Below are positions 1-24,529 of a stretch of DNA of 64,000 nt, piece by piece. Every line of letters starts with the position of its first letter. The stretch's first letter is position 1. A program made the translations under genes and the position numbers. Below the pieces are notes generated by a model. That model was not told the origin of the DNA and made no database searches. It saw only the letters and a list, made by a program, of their open reading frames with translations. The DNA is from Rhea pennata (taxonomy: Eukaryota > Chordata > Aves > Rheiformes > Rheidae): NCBI RefSeq assembly GCF_028389875.1, contig NC_084687.1, positions 3,074,157 to 3,138,156 of the forward strand, written 5' to 3'.

Positions 1-306
<306 letters not shown>

Positions 307-443
307 TCATGGCTCAGGGCAGATAGGCCCACTTGATCTGGAAACATCTCAGCATAGTTTCCACCCAGGTGATGGAACAAACTCCTGCAAGGTGTTTTAT
401 CCTTGTTCATGCTCTTACTACATTGTCTTATTTCAAGCATGTT

Positions 444-449
444 AATAAA
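444..449 (+). terminator. proximal poly(A) signal of KCTD20
   Basis: AATAAA lies 138 bases after the KCTD20 stop codon. It would give a very short 3'UTR form. Confidence 0.45.
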
Positions 450-3245
450 GAGCCACACTCCCTAGTCTAACTGTGCAATCAAAAGCAACGTCTCCTCCAA
501 CAGAAAGAAATGATGCTGTTTGCTTCCACTACAAAAACTTCCAGATTGGTGGGTGCTGAATCTTTTACCTAAACTTCTAAAAGAAGAGCAGAAGTATTTG
601 GTATGAGAGAGAAAATTCCAGGCCTCTCAAGACAAAGCTTTCTTTTACCATTAGGCACTTAGGTTTGCTTTTGTGATAATTGGTTACAAAGGACCGAACA
701 TCAAAACAAGACAGATTACACTCTTTCATCAACCAGCAGAAATGTAGCACTGTTGTGACAGCAAAATACTGTGTGGGGGAATCTGCTTACACTGCCACCT
801 GGCTTTGCATCCAGTGATGTTGTACTGCTGTTTTTAGGAAAGATGAAACTAGTTTAGTAGGAAGCGTGTACCTGTTCACAGGAATTTCCCCATATATACT
901 TCTGCATAAGAGGGAATCGCACTGGTTTTAGGGATATTGTTTCCGTTCAGTAAAATGAGCAATCAGGCTGAAGGAAAAAGCCCCAAAAAAGACTCTAGTT
1001 GATATTTTACAAACTAAGTGAATCTGTTTAATAGTGAAATAGATGCAAGAAGCTCTCTAGAGGTGACTGTGCATGTTAAAGACTTGCAGTTTTCTTTTCC
1101 ATCCCTCTGCTAAGCCAAACAAAAGCCAGCGGAGGAGCTCTCTGTACAGGCAGGCTAACAGCCAAGTAAAGCCCTTGGTCCCATCAGCCTTAGAGTTCCT
1201 GCTGACTTTCCAAGGAGTGCTCAACCCACAGGGCCCATTGCAGCTTTGAAAGGCCAGCTACTTTCTTCCCAGTCTGGAACCAGTTTTGCTGTCAGGCAGG
1301 TAAGAAATATCAATAATAAAGCAGCCTTCAACAAGGAAAATGCATGTATCTGGGAACAACTCTCCACTGCTGCTCTGAATATATTATAGTCTGTGGTTAA
1401 AGCTTTGTTCGCTTTGGATTCAGGACCGAAGGAGCTGTGACCGCAAGTATGTGATATAGTATAGAAGTCTTCCAGGCTGGTTCAGCTCAACTAGTTATCA
1501 TGGAGACTATCTGGTTCTGCTCCTGCAGTATGAAGTTTCCTGTAGACTTGCTTAACCCAGTGCTGCCAGGTTAACTGGAATGGGCCTGCCTTACACATCG
1601 GTCATTTCTGAAGGCAGCGTAGATTTTCCATATGCAAAGTAGAGTTATAGGCACCTTAGGCATGATGCTGGTCCAAGGAAACTTTGAAATCCTTAAAAAC
1701 AAATATGTAAAAGGAGAGTTAGTTCCCATGCAAATTTCCCAAGTTCAGGTCAGTTCTGCTTTTGCAACTGACTGCAGTTAAAACCTGTACTAATTAGACA
1801 TCAAGTTACCTGGTCATACTTAGCAACATAGAGGCAAGTATCAGTCTAAATATTTAATCCTTTGTCAGGGTTGCTTCATCAAGCAGGTTTTCATTGTTCT
1901 TTAAAGATCTGTTTGCAAAGTGTAAGGTAGTCTTAATAATAGTGAAGGTTGTTACTGTTTTGGTGCTAAGGACATTTCTTTTTCCCTGTGTAAGTAACTT
2001 GACAATATCAGACACAAGTTACCTTAAAGATGTATGAATGCTACTTCAGTTAAAAAGCAATCAAAATCATCTTTGTCAATGCATACACTTGCTGATATAT
2101 TTAGTTCCCGTCTGTATGGATACAGGTTCCATTATTTGCAATATTTCTGTTCTTAGTTTCTTTCCTAAGTGCAGCAAATAGATTTCTTCTTTTTATAAGT
2201 GCCTATGGGAGGATTTCCAAAAGTGCTTAAGGCCCAGCTGAGTGTCCGAGGAGTTTAGATGCCCAGGTTCCCCTGGCAACTTTTGAAAAATCCTCCTGCT
2301 GTGTCTTCAGATCAGGATGGAGAAGTGTCCTTAAGTGTCTGCACAGAGGTGATGTAGATGGTGTGCGATCACTTTCCATTGTTTCTCTAGCTGAGTTTCT
2401 AATTTTATAGTAGAGAAAGGTAGACATACGGAACATTAGCCTTCCAGCTGAGAGCCAGACCAAACCCATTACTTGCGCTGGTGACGAGCTGCTCCCCTAA
2501 GTCCAGCCAAGGAAGCAGTGAGCTTGCCCACCCAGCAGTGATGGAGCTTGATCCCTGGCCCTATCGGTTTTATGTTGTGTATTTATTTATTCAACAGTGT
2601 TAAGTAAATGTGTATTGGTGTTGACTAGCTGGCTTGGAATTGGAGTTTTACACGTTATGCTCTGTTGACCCGAATGTGCATGGTTTTGAGCACTTCCCTG
2701 TACATTCTGACCTGCGTGGAGGCGCCAGATGCTGAGCGTCTGATACTGATGGCACCTTATGGGATCTGACAGCTAAGTAGCAAATTCAGGCACCATGCAA
2801 TCCATCAAGAGGATTCAGTCAGCTTGTTAGAAGTAGCGACTCCAGGCACTTTACTGAAACAGGATGTTGACTGAGGGACTGAGAGTTAAAGCCTCTCAAG
2901 GCCATGTAGTGACTTAGTGCTCTCTGTAAGTGGTCCTTCAGCGTGCAATGGGGAGAGAGGACTTTCATGCTCTACATGCACTGTTCTGCTGATACTCCAA
3001 AAGGCCACTATACTTTTATTGGCTTTCCCAAGTTATTAAAGGATTTATTTTTATTCTTTTTTTTTTAGTAGAACAAAGTCCATTGGAATGCTAAATCAAT
3101 CAAAAAAAAAATGTTTGCTTTTCCGCCTTTCTCTCATGGTCACCAACCATTCAGGTACAAGGTCAAGTTTTGTGTTGTTCCAGATATACTGAAGTGTTAC
3201 CTGTGGTATTTACAAATCCCTGCAGATGTATGGTTTCTTTTCTGT

Positions 3246-3251
3246 ATTAAA
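3246..3251 (+). terminator. distal poly(A) signal, probably KCTD20
   Basis: ATTAAA is followed within about 30 bases by TGTGGCTTGTTTGGCTC, a GT-rich downstream element. AATAAA at 3643-3648 is an alternative. Confidence 0.4.
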
Positions 3252-4324
3252 GTATAAATTATATGTGGCTTGTTTGGCTCTTTTAAGATTATTTTAAATA
3301 CAGAGCAGGAGACTGGATAAGGAGGTAGATTGCCAGAAGGTTTTGCTTCCTTGCTTCACAAAGTAGATGAGGTTTGGGATGCAAAAGCCTTGGAATTTCG
3401 GAGAGCCTGGCCCCTTGGCAGCAACCTAGTGCAGCAGCTGCACAGAAGTGTTACTACCTAGCGTGCTGAGGACCTTGAGAAAGTTTGCCAAGTGATTGCA
3501 CTGATATTTGGAAAGCAGCACATAACACAGGTATGAGACAATACTACTTAACCCACAAACTATGCAGCATATCAACAGGCCCCAGTGCTATTTTTGGTTA
3601 GCGTGCTGTGAAAAAGTCTCTTCTGCCTATTTCTGTCTTTGGAATAAAATAGCTTTGGAGCAAGTCTGGCTTTTCTTTCCATCTTCAGTATTGGACATGG
3701 TTCAAAGGCTCTTTTGCTAAAGCTTGAGAAAGAGGGTAGAGTTTGTGATTAAGGTGATAAGAATCCCATTTGGGTTTAAGTGGAATTACTGAGGTTAATG
3801 GTGACATAAGTTTGTACTCAAAGGGGAACTGGCAAAAATGTGAAGTTGACTTTGGCTTGTTACAAACTGGTTGAAAAACTGAAGGGTCATATCTTCATTT
3901 CCACCACCACTTTCTCACTGCTTATTATCCCTTTTAAAAATAGAAACAGGAAAGGATAAAAACCAGCTTGTGCTGAAGTTGGTAAACTGAAATGACATTT
4001 ACACAATGCAGGCACCTAGGCATCAGTAAGGCCAGGGTCCACCCCCCTTTTGCCTAGAGACCAGGCACATCCTCCTGAGAAGTGCTAAACTCTTCTGAAG
4101 ACTGGCAGTACTTTTTATCTTTAACAGGGTGATTATTTCTTCATATGTCTGCCGTGCATCTTTAGGAAATGCAGTCTTGAACATGCGTTAGCTTTGCAGT
4201 CTCATATGCAAGCAGCTGATTCTGAAAATAGTCTCAAGCCGTCACTGATTCAAAGGAAAGCCTTCCCCAAGAGGGATTCCGGTTTGTAAAAACAAAAGCC
4301 TGTTAGCAATACTGTTTTAAGAGT

Positions 4325-4330
4325 TTTATT
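4325..4330 (-). terminator. poly(A) signal of STK38
   Basis: The plus strand reads TTTATT, which is AATAAA on the minus strand. It is the most distal good signal before the convergent KCTD20 3'UTR. Confidence 0.5.
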
Positions 4331-5945
4331 TACGCAACACAATGCAGAAATCGTTCCATAAAAAGTTGTCTCCCCCAGCATCACACAAGACATCTGCCAA
4401 GTTTTACAGTGCAATTTAGTAACAGCTTTTAAGTATTTACAGAACACTTTCATTTTACACATTAAGGCAGAGTCAGGGCACAGTGATAAGAAACACTTGT
4501 AAGTGCAGTTTGGTGCTAGGCATGATACAGAGATGAACTGGCAGCATAACTCACATTCAGCTCCACTGGAAATTTAGCTTGGAATTATTCCTGGAAATTC
4601 CAGTTGGAAAAAAAATGCAAGAAAACAACTGCTTGCATCTTAAAAGAAGAGCTAAAAGATACTTGATTTAGCAGCTAATGAAAAATATACACATAAACCA
4701 GCAGATAATAAAAATGTTTGGCTAATGTATAGAGGGGAATGGAACAGGCATACAAAAGTACTATGCTGTTAGCAGTGAAGTATGGATCCTAGAAACAAGA
4801 CACTGTACTCATTACAGATGTTTACCAACACTAGGAAAAGGAAACAGGCTTATGATACAATTGCTAGAGAAAACCTACCCACAGAAAAGATGTCCAAGAC
4901 TCCTTCCCAGAGGAGCATACTCAAAGATATCTACCTTGTACTGAAAGACAGAGGCGAGGTACCCAGGTGTTGTTTTTGTGCCTTTGAAAAAACTTTGCCT
5001 TTAACTCAAAAGGTGATAATGGGGTGGGGGAGTGAACAAGCTGAAATTTCAGAAGACAGTTTAAAAAACATGCAGTAAAAAATGCATAATACATATTACT
5101 ATATTTTTTCCACAGCAAGTTATTACAATTCATAATTGTATAGCTTCTCTAATCTTTGGTATCTATAAATAAAACCACCACTCCCTTTAGTAAAGGGCTA
5201 ATAATGCAACTACCATCTCAAAATCATTTACTCCTCATCCACAGCAGCTTTGAAGGGTTTTGCTTTTTTAACTGTAAGGCCCTAAGTTGTTAGGAGTTGA
5301 AAGAATTGTTTAGATATTAACAGCTCTTAATTTTCCAATGGTTTTCTAAGGCAACATTTTCAAATGGTTGAAAGAAACTGCAGGATAAGGAGATAGACCG
5401 GTTTGAGAAGCAGGTATCAGTTCTAGATTTTTTTAAAAATAAATAAGAAGGGGAGGAGAGGGTAGAAGATGGTATTATTGACTAGTCGATGAAAAGCCTG
5501 ATCCTATAAATCATTACTTCAGTTAGCCCTTATTCTTAAGGGTAGCTCCAACTGACTACAGTGAGCCTGGTACTTACTTATATTAAGGCTATTTTTGCAG
5601 ATCCAGCTAATATCTAAACTGCTTATGGCATTTCATTTAACTCCTACAACACATAAAAGAAAAAAAAGCACAAAGGGTGTTCAGGGAGAGGGGGCTAACA
5701 AGTTACCACACAGCCTTAGCTATATACAATACTTTAACTCAACCCCCTACCTGTTCCCCATCTATCCTTCATGATGGCACTCAATTCAAAAGACATCTAG
5801 GTAGAAATGTCCTAAAAGCACCTATTAAAAAGTTTCACTACAATCCCATTTTCTTACTAACTTAGAAAAATAGGACTAAATGTAACTAAAAGCCACCCTG
5901 TCACTTTGAAACACTGCTTTAGTTTTGGGAGGGCTTTTTTTAAAC

Positions 5946-5948
<3 letters not shown>

Positions 5949-5979
<31 letters not shown>
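5949..5979. repeat. T31 homopolymer
   Basis: An uninterrupted run of 31 T on the plus strand inside the STK38 3'UTR. No target-site duplication or retroposed gene body was recognised beside it. Confidence 0.95.
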
Positions 5980-5980
<1 letters not shown>

Positions 5981-7545
5981 TCTGTGTTACATACTTAGTG
6001 TTCAGCACCAATAAGAGTTCACAAGAACCTGAAACAGTTCAAATTGATACATGCTTTTAGAAACCTCATTAAATTAGAAAAAAAAAATGCAAATTAAAGA
6101 CTGGCACCAGTTAGGTCCAAAGGTTAATGTCTCCTGCCACTGGAGTGCAAAGCTAACTACAAAACAGGTTGAAAGCAGAGCTCGGGCTTATAGAAGGGAA
6201 TTACCAAAAGCTTAACTGAGGAAGAATCCTCCCTCCCAAAATGCAATCATATTCTGAGAAAAGTTTAGGCAAAGAAAGGCACTTTGGGGTGCTGCTGGAG
6301 AGCATCCTGATCATAACAGCATGTGCTTTTATAAATTACATTAGGCAATAATCAAAGAGGAATGTGGTGGGTCCCATGTGCCAAAAGTGGCCCCAGGAGG
6401 CACTGTCTCTTTGGAACGCTCCAGGGACAGACGGTTCAGCCATGACAGCAAGAGGAACTTGGGAAGGAAAAGCCAGAGATGCCCCATCACCAGGGCTTTT
6501 AAGGAATAATGTGATACTGCTCTGGTGGAAACCAAGCACAAGAATGCCACAAGTTGGTTTCACCTTTGAAACGGATGAAAAGGCAGCGAATGCTAAGAGT
6601 GGCCAAAAGATGGCAGCAGCAGGAGCAGGAAGCCTCATGGCTGACCCAACTGCACACAATATGCCCACCAATGATCAGGTTAAATTAATTTCCCACCCTC
6701 TCTCTGCCCTAATTCCAGATCTGCCTGTGTTACCAGCTGCAGTTTTTATTATCTGCATTTTTTTTGTGTGTGTCTCTCTCCATGCAGTAACCAAAACCTG
6801 TTACGCTTTGTGGCAAGAGACCTGTCTCTTACCACTGTTTAGGAGGAGGAAAAATAAAAAGTTACACAATTTTTTAATTTAGAAAAATATTAAATGACTT
6901 GAGGGTTGCTGTCTTAGTACCAAAAGTAAAGTGCACTGCGACTTGAGGCCATTGCAATAGAGTAAAGAAATGCTATTAAAAAGAGGCTTCCAAGTAGCAT
7001 TATAAAAAACAGCACTACAAACTAAAGTTAAGGCAATATAAGTTGTGTCCTTCTGCTAGATAGTTTACTGGAGAGTTGTCTACCTCAAGCTTTAATTATT
7101 GCTTCATTTCCCCTGTACTGAAGTCCTTTGTCACTGGGAAAACAGTGCTGGCAGAGTTGGCAGACTGAGTATGTCACTTAATGCAGGACTTGCAAACCAG
7201 TCCGTGCAAATATCACATACTTTGCAACATCAAAGTAAAGGTTTGCTCCCATCTCCTGATGGACTGTACAATCTGGCAAAGAATTTAAAAAGAAAATCTA
7301 TTGCTCCTGAGGCAGCAAAACGTGCTTGCAGCACAGATGACAAACTTTTTGTGGAAGTTTTCAATGGCGCAGAAAGAACAAGTCCTTGGTAATAATCAGG
7401 GTGCGTAACAAATCCTCCTGAAATCTTCTCCAAGAGTCCATAGCCCTCATGTTTTCTTTAAAAAAGAAAAGTTGTTCTATGGGTAGAAACCCAAAGTAGA
7501 CAAATGAAATCTCAAGGCTCAGAAGTCGTCCCAGGTGAAGACTTA

Positions 7546-19661
<12,116 letters not shown>

Positions 19662-20789
19662 GGCTATTAGAAAAGAAAAGGGGAGGAAACATTTGACATT
19701 AGAAATGCCAAATAATCTTCAAATGAGAACTATAATCAATTAAGCAATGCTGAATCACAGAGGCCAGAGCTAAATTTTAGTATTATCAGCAAAACAAGTG
19801 ATAAAGTCCAGTTGTATAAGCTACAACCAAGTAGAGAAAAAAAATCTTACAAAATAAAGGTACAAGTCAAACTTCCTGTTTTGAACATTTTTGATCTGAA
19901 AATAAGAGGGAAGGAAACTTAAGAAACATGATGCCTCAAAACCCACAATTTTAGGCAGTGCTGCAAATGTTTTGTACTTCTCCCAATATTTTCTCCCTAT
20001 CATTCATAAATACTAAGAATTCAAAAACATCACACTGAAACATCTAATCCAGAAGTTCCTCTTCCTTTGACCCTTGCAGAAATAAAACCATCAGTTGCAC
20101 GCTGTCTCCTCTACTGTGAATCCTGAAAGTTATCCTGATAAGGGAGTAATTGAGAAAGAAAAAAAGGCATATTGCCGCACAGCATATTTACAGCCTAACT
20201 CTGCTTTCTAAAATACATTCAAATTCAGAAATATCAAAGGCAAAATTATATTTTAGTCTACACTTACCAGTCACAATGTAACTGAAGTTTTCAGCTACTA
20301 CTAGAAATTTCAGACAAACCTAAGTTAGACACACTTCCCCTTTTTTCAATATTTAGGTGCTAGCAAAATTGGATTTTGCCTGTGTACTTTTTGCAGTTAT
20401 TTATGAAGGTATCACAGTACCTTTACAAATTATATTCTTTACAGAACATAACTGCTTTGTTTGGCATGTGGGTTTCTTCATAGACAAGATATAATGAGGG
20501 AACTAGGTAAGAGCTTCGGGTTATACTTTTTTTTTCTTTTTTAGTGGAGTTATGCCCTTGCGGAACAGCAGCTCTTAAGTGACACCCCACGAAGAAGCAG
20601 GGTCACGATCTCCACACGACACTGGGGAGATCGCGTTGGAGACCTGCACACAAGTGTGCGTTTAGGAAAACTATGCCTCTAGCTTTCATTTCCTAGAAAA
20701 CAGAGTGTGAAAATTATCTCCTAGAAGCAGGTTAGAAGAAAAAAAAAAAAGAGAAAGTATCAAACTGAAACGCAGTAAAAACCACCTGT

Positions 20790-21490
20790 TCCTTTTTAGG
20801 TGCAGCGGCTGCGGGTCGGACGCGCCAGGAGCGCCGAGAGGGGCGCGCTCCGCCCGGCAGCACGGCTCGCCCGCGCTCGTCCCAGCGCAACGACCCCGCG
20901 GGTCTTGCCCGCGGCGGCGGCGGCGGCAGCATCGCCGCGGCCGCCGCTCGCCCGGAGCCGGGCGAGGGGAGCCAGCCCGCAGCTCGCCGCGGAGCCGGCG
21001 GCCTGAGGAGGGGGGAGCCGGGCTGGGGGGGAGGGGGGGCGCGCGGCGGGAAGGGCCCCGGTGAGGGGTCCCCATGGCAACGCTGGGGGTGGGGGGCGGC
21101 TTACCGGAGCGCCCCGCCGGCGGGGGGTGAGGAGCAGGCGGCGGCGGCGGGGTCCCGGCGCGGGCGGAGGGAGGCGGAGCTGGGGCGGGGGGCGGGCGGC
21201 GAGGCGGAACACGAGCCCCGAGCCGCGGCAGCCCCCACGCCGCCACCGACGGCGACCCGGACGGGACAAGCGCCCGAGGGACCGCTACGGCAGCGCGCAT
21301 GCGCCACCATCCTCCCGGCCCCGCCGCCGCCGCCGCCCCGCCCCCTGCCCAGGGGGCGGAGCTGCCGCCCGCCTCCCTGCAGCCCCGGAGCGGCGCATGC
21401 GCGCGGCTGCTTCGCACCCAAGTGGTGGTGGGGGGGGGGGAAAAGCTCCTTTGACGCATGCGCAGTGCCCCCCCCCCCCCCCCGTGATAC
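20790..21490 (-). promoter_or_regulatory. STK38: STK38 CpG-island promoter with non-coding exon 1
   Basis: A dense GC/CpG block surrounds the presumed 5' end of STK38. On the minus strand a clear donor CCG|GTAAGC ends a candidate non-coding first exon at 21105; it would splice to the acceptor before 19663. No TATA box is seen. The transcription start is probably between 21110 and 21300. Long open frames across the island on both strands are GC-driven and show no homology. Confidence 0.65.
21295..21464. promoter_or_regulatory. three NRF-1-type palindromes in STK38 promoter
   Basis: GCGCATGCGC occurs at 21295-21304 and 21393-21402, and CGCATGCGCA at 21455-21464. These match the established NRF-1 consensus (YGCGCAYGCGCR) in its core. 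A C16 run follows at 21468-21483. Confidence 0.6.
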
Positions 21491-22823
21491 GCTGAGGCCT
21501 TCCAAAATCAGCGCGTTTTACCTTAAATCAGCCTCCTTCTGCCCTGGGGCTCCTCGAGCGGCCCGTCTGGGCGCGCTCCAGCCGGCCTTGTGAGCCCCAG
21601 CCACGTCCCAGGGGTTCCCACTTTGACTCGGTTCTTCCCAGCCTGGGCTGAACTAAAGATTCAGAGCATCAAATCTCTTTGCAGTCTCAATGGTCAGTAC
21701 GTGGCATGGGCCAATGCAGCTGCCTCGATACGTTAAAAACTTGCAAGGAATGTAATTCCAGTTCATTCCAGTTGTGTGCTAGCAAAAGCGGATCTTGCGT
21801 CGTTTTACTTACATTGCTACAAAACACAGTACAGTACAGTGTGAAAAGATTTTTATTATTATTACTTTGACAACATCAATGACTTACTCGGTATAAATCA
21901 TATCACTGAGAAATACTCTCTGCACATGCTACTAAAGTCTAGCAGTGGCAGAGGAATTTCAGGGATTAAAGTGTACAGTCTCTACATGATGGAAATGCTG
22001 ATACATTTGTAACACGAGACAGATTTTCATTTCTGAAAGACTTGATTTTGCAATTAAACTGCATCTTCCTTTGCAAGACAGGGCTGGTCTGTTGGACATT
22101 AAAGGTGAAGAGCAAAACAGAATCTTGTGCCATCTGTTTCTTTCAGGAAACACAAATGGCCATGTGAAGTTGGTGTTTCCACCTAGAAAACATCTTATGC
22201 TGTGGGAGCTCTTCAAGGGGATTTCACAGGAAAAAGGACAAGGTAGGACATCTTGAAACAAAAGGCTCGAATGTGGAGGCTGGAAGCTGATTCTCATCAC
22301 TCTTCCATCAGCAGAACAAGATGAATGTCTAGGGTTTAGGCTGGGAGTAGTAGGGATCAGCTGCTAATTTCTACTTCTCTGGCCTGGCAGAAGTTTGCCA
22401 CTATCCTAAAGGAAAAACTGGGGGATGAGAGACTTCTAAAAACATTCTTAATGCTTAAAAAGCAGGAAATTAATAAACCTGAGGGTCTAAAGTCTGAGTA
22501 AAGTTGTTACTACTGCAGAAAGTGGCAGACTGGCAGGCCGGAAATAGGAGAGAATCTGTATTAGGAGTCACTGCTTCTTTAGGAAGCAAAACATTAGACT
22601 ACGAATGAGCCTGTGAATGTGCACACTAATGAACCAAAGTTGCTGCTAAATCTGGAATAGAAGAGCTGCAAAGAGCTGCCACAGCCTTAAGATATCAGTA
22701 ACAGACAGGGAAGACTCTGTCATGGAAAGAGAGATTTCTGGCCTGTGAAAAATCACCCCATCTCACAATCACACTATTCAGACTGCCTGCTAGGGAGAGA
22801 ATTTGGGTCCTTATGAGGCTTTC

Positions 22824-22829
22824 TTTATT
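22824..22829 (-). terminator. poly(A) signal of the PTH4-like gene
   Basis: The plus strand reads TTTATT, so the minus strand has AATAAA, 127 bases beyond the stop codon at 22956. Confidence 0.5.
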
Positions 22830-22955
22830 CAGCATCTAGGAGTAGTTAATGGATCAAATGAACATTATTTTTCTTTTGCGGTTCACCTTTGCTTTAGAGC
22901 TTTTCCTCACATTATCACATGTCTAAAGCAATAGATAGACTGAGCGGGGTTCAGA

Positions 22956-24529
22956 CTAGTGGGAAAAGTTCAGTGGCTGGGCACTAGGATTTCTCTTGCT
23001 GCCCAGCTCATTGATTTGAAGGAAGTTAAGAAGGTCTTGTGGCTTCCACTTATCCTTTGGGGTCTTCATATATTGCAGTGCATCTGGCTTCTTTAACAGG
23101 GACAAGCCTTGCTCCTTTTCCATCATTTCCAGCAGCTGCTTCATCAGGTTTGAAGTCTCATCTCCGCTGATACTGTTGTCAAACTCTGAGGGATCTCGGC
23201 TCTTCTGAGATTCCCACATGGCACTTGAAAGTGAAACATCCCTGCTGCTGGCTGTGTGCACACTACCCAGGGCATTGTGGAGCCATATCAGGCGCTTCAG
23301 CCCTTGAAATGCCCTGCCTTTGTCATGCATGAGCTGATGCTCCGTCACTACTCTTTTGCTGCAACAGGAAAAAAGAGTTTGTTTAGGAAACAAGCACAGC
23401 CAGATCTAAACTCATATTGCCAACGTGGCTGATTTGCATCTATCCCTCTTAGCTGCTTTTCAAAGCTGAGGAAGGAGCAGTGGTGGTTTCTGAACATCTT
23501 CTAGGGGACAGCCTGGAGGCCATGTCCATGGCTAGGGTAGTAATGTGGTCACCCAGAGCTGGCATGGCCCTTGTAAAGTGCACACACCCCAGATCAGCGT
23601 GTGAGCTCTCCCACACAGGCTAGCTCGGGCAGCCTGCAAGGCAGCCAGATAGCCTGTTCGAAGAGGAGAAGCTGAAACACTATGCATGCAGCCATTCCCC
23701 AAAGATACCTTGACTCCCCTTTAAAAATAATAATAAAGCCAAACTTAGGCACAGAGTTGCAAAGTGACTTTAGCAGGTATATAGAGCTGCAAATAGAAGT
23801 TTGGTCTTTATTCAAATTTGCATTCTTTTCAGGGCTCCAAATACTGCAATAAAAATTCCCTTTTCATGAGCTTAGTGTTCTTAGGATTGTTGTGTTTGTT
23901 TCTTTCCTTACAGAGCTGTAAGTCAGAAGTAATTTAACTGAACTCAGTGGTGTCCATGAAATGAAAACAAATCTTTATTTTCTTAAGACATACCAAAAAC
24001 TTTTGAGCCAAATATTGACTAGGGAAAGCAGGCTAATTCCAGGATAGAAATATTTCTGGATTTCAGGCAGTTTAGATACAGCTAACTCCAGTTATAGGCT
24101 CACACTGCAGATTTGGATCTGAATGGGAACCTAAATATGTGATTTCAGTATATGGCATTTCCTTGACTTGCACTGAGCATCTTTGCGTGGTTTGCTACAC
24201 TGTATTTAAAAGCGTCAGCTGAAATGCAGTGAATATGGTATAATTTTTGCATCCAAAACGAACACGGCCTGATTCTGTACTGCATAAAGAGTGATGTAAA
24301 ACGTTGTTGCATCAGATGTATGGAATCTTCCTTCAGCTATGCCCTGGAGTACATGGCACACAGCAGTGGAGAATACAGCCCGTTAAGCCAAAAGCAAGCA
24401 GTCTTCTAACAATATTAAGGAAAAGAGTGATATTGCTTACTTTTCAGTGCCTTGCGATGCTGCAAACCAAGAAAGAAAAAGAACTGCCAAAAATGTAACC
24501 ATCTGCAGAGATCTCTGGGGCAGGAGCAT
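22956..24529 (-). CDS. PTH4: Parathyroid-hormone-family prepropeptide, PTH4 (PTH-L)
   Basis: Secreted peptide hormone of the PTH/PTHrP family, expected to act on class B GPCRs (PTH1R/PTH3R type). Two coding exons: 24529-24441 and 23358-22956, joined by GAA AA|GTAAGC and TTGCAG|C. The phases match exactly and the product is 163 aa. Exon 1 encodes a signal peptide with the hydrophobic core MVTFLAVLFLSWFAASQG; an upstream in-frame Met at residue 1 is an alternative start. Exon 2 opens with the dibasic KR cleavage site, and the mature chain starts VVTEHQLMHDKGRAF, continuing WLHNALGSVHTASS. EHQL-hHDKG resembles PTHrP, and QLMH plus the WL--L--VH spacing resembles PTH. An intron just before the KR is the family's gene structure. 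The long C-terminal part lacks the PTHrP nuclear and lysine-rich segments, favouring PTH4/PTH-L, a gene lost in eutherian mammals. Any 5' non-coding exon was not found. Confidence 0.85.

Larger units (their letters stand above)
307..3275 (+). other. KCTD20: KCTD20 3'UTR (extent inferred)
   Basis: Non-coding, stop-dense sequence follows the KCTD20 stop. Three poly(A) signals suggest alternative 3' ends: AATAAA at 444-449, AATAAA at 1315-1320, and ATTAAA at 3246-3251 followed by a GT-rich stretch. A further AATAAA at 3643-3648 could extend it. No other gene is visible here. The true end needs RNA evidence. Confidence 0.55.
4310..7545 (-). other. STK38: STK38 3'UTR (extent inferred)
   Basis: Non-coding sequence follows the STK38 stop on the minus strand. 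It ends near a minus-strand AATAAA at 4325-4330. It contains a run of 31 T on the plus strand, which would be A31 in the mRNA. Open frames here, such as 6364-6882, show no family resemblance and are treated as chance. About 1 kb without features separates it from the distal KCTD20 signal. Confidence 0.6.

Noticed and set aside
6364-6882. 172-aa plus-strand open frame in the STK38 3'UTR
   Set aside because: No start context, domain or known similarity. It lies inside a convergent 3'UTR.
20686-21505. Long overlapping open frames on both strands (up to 257 aa)
   Set aside because: They fall in the STK38 CpG island, are Pro/Arg/Gly/Ala-rich, overlap each other in several frames and show no domain. 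GC content alone explains them.
23594-23815. Open frame with a hydrophobic stretch as an alternative PTH4 signal-peptide exon
   Set aside because: It lacks a GT donor in the phase needed to join 23358. The exon at 24441-24529 has both a proper signal peptide and a matching donor.
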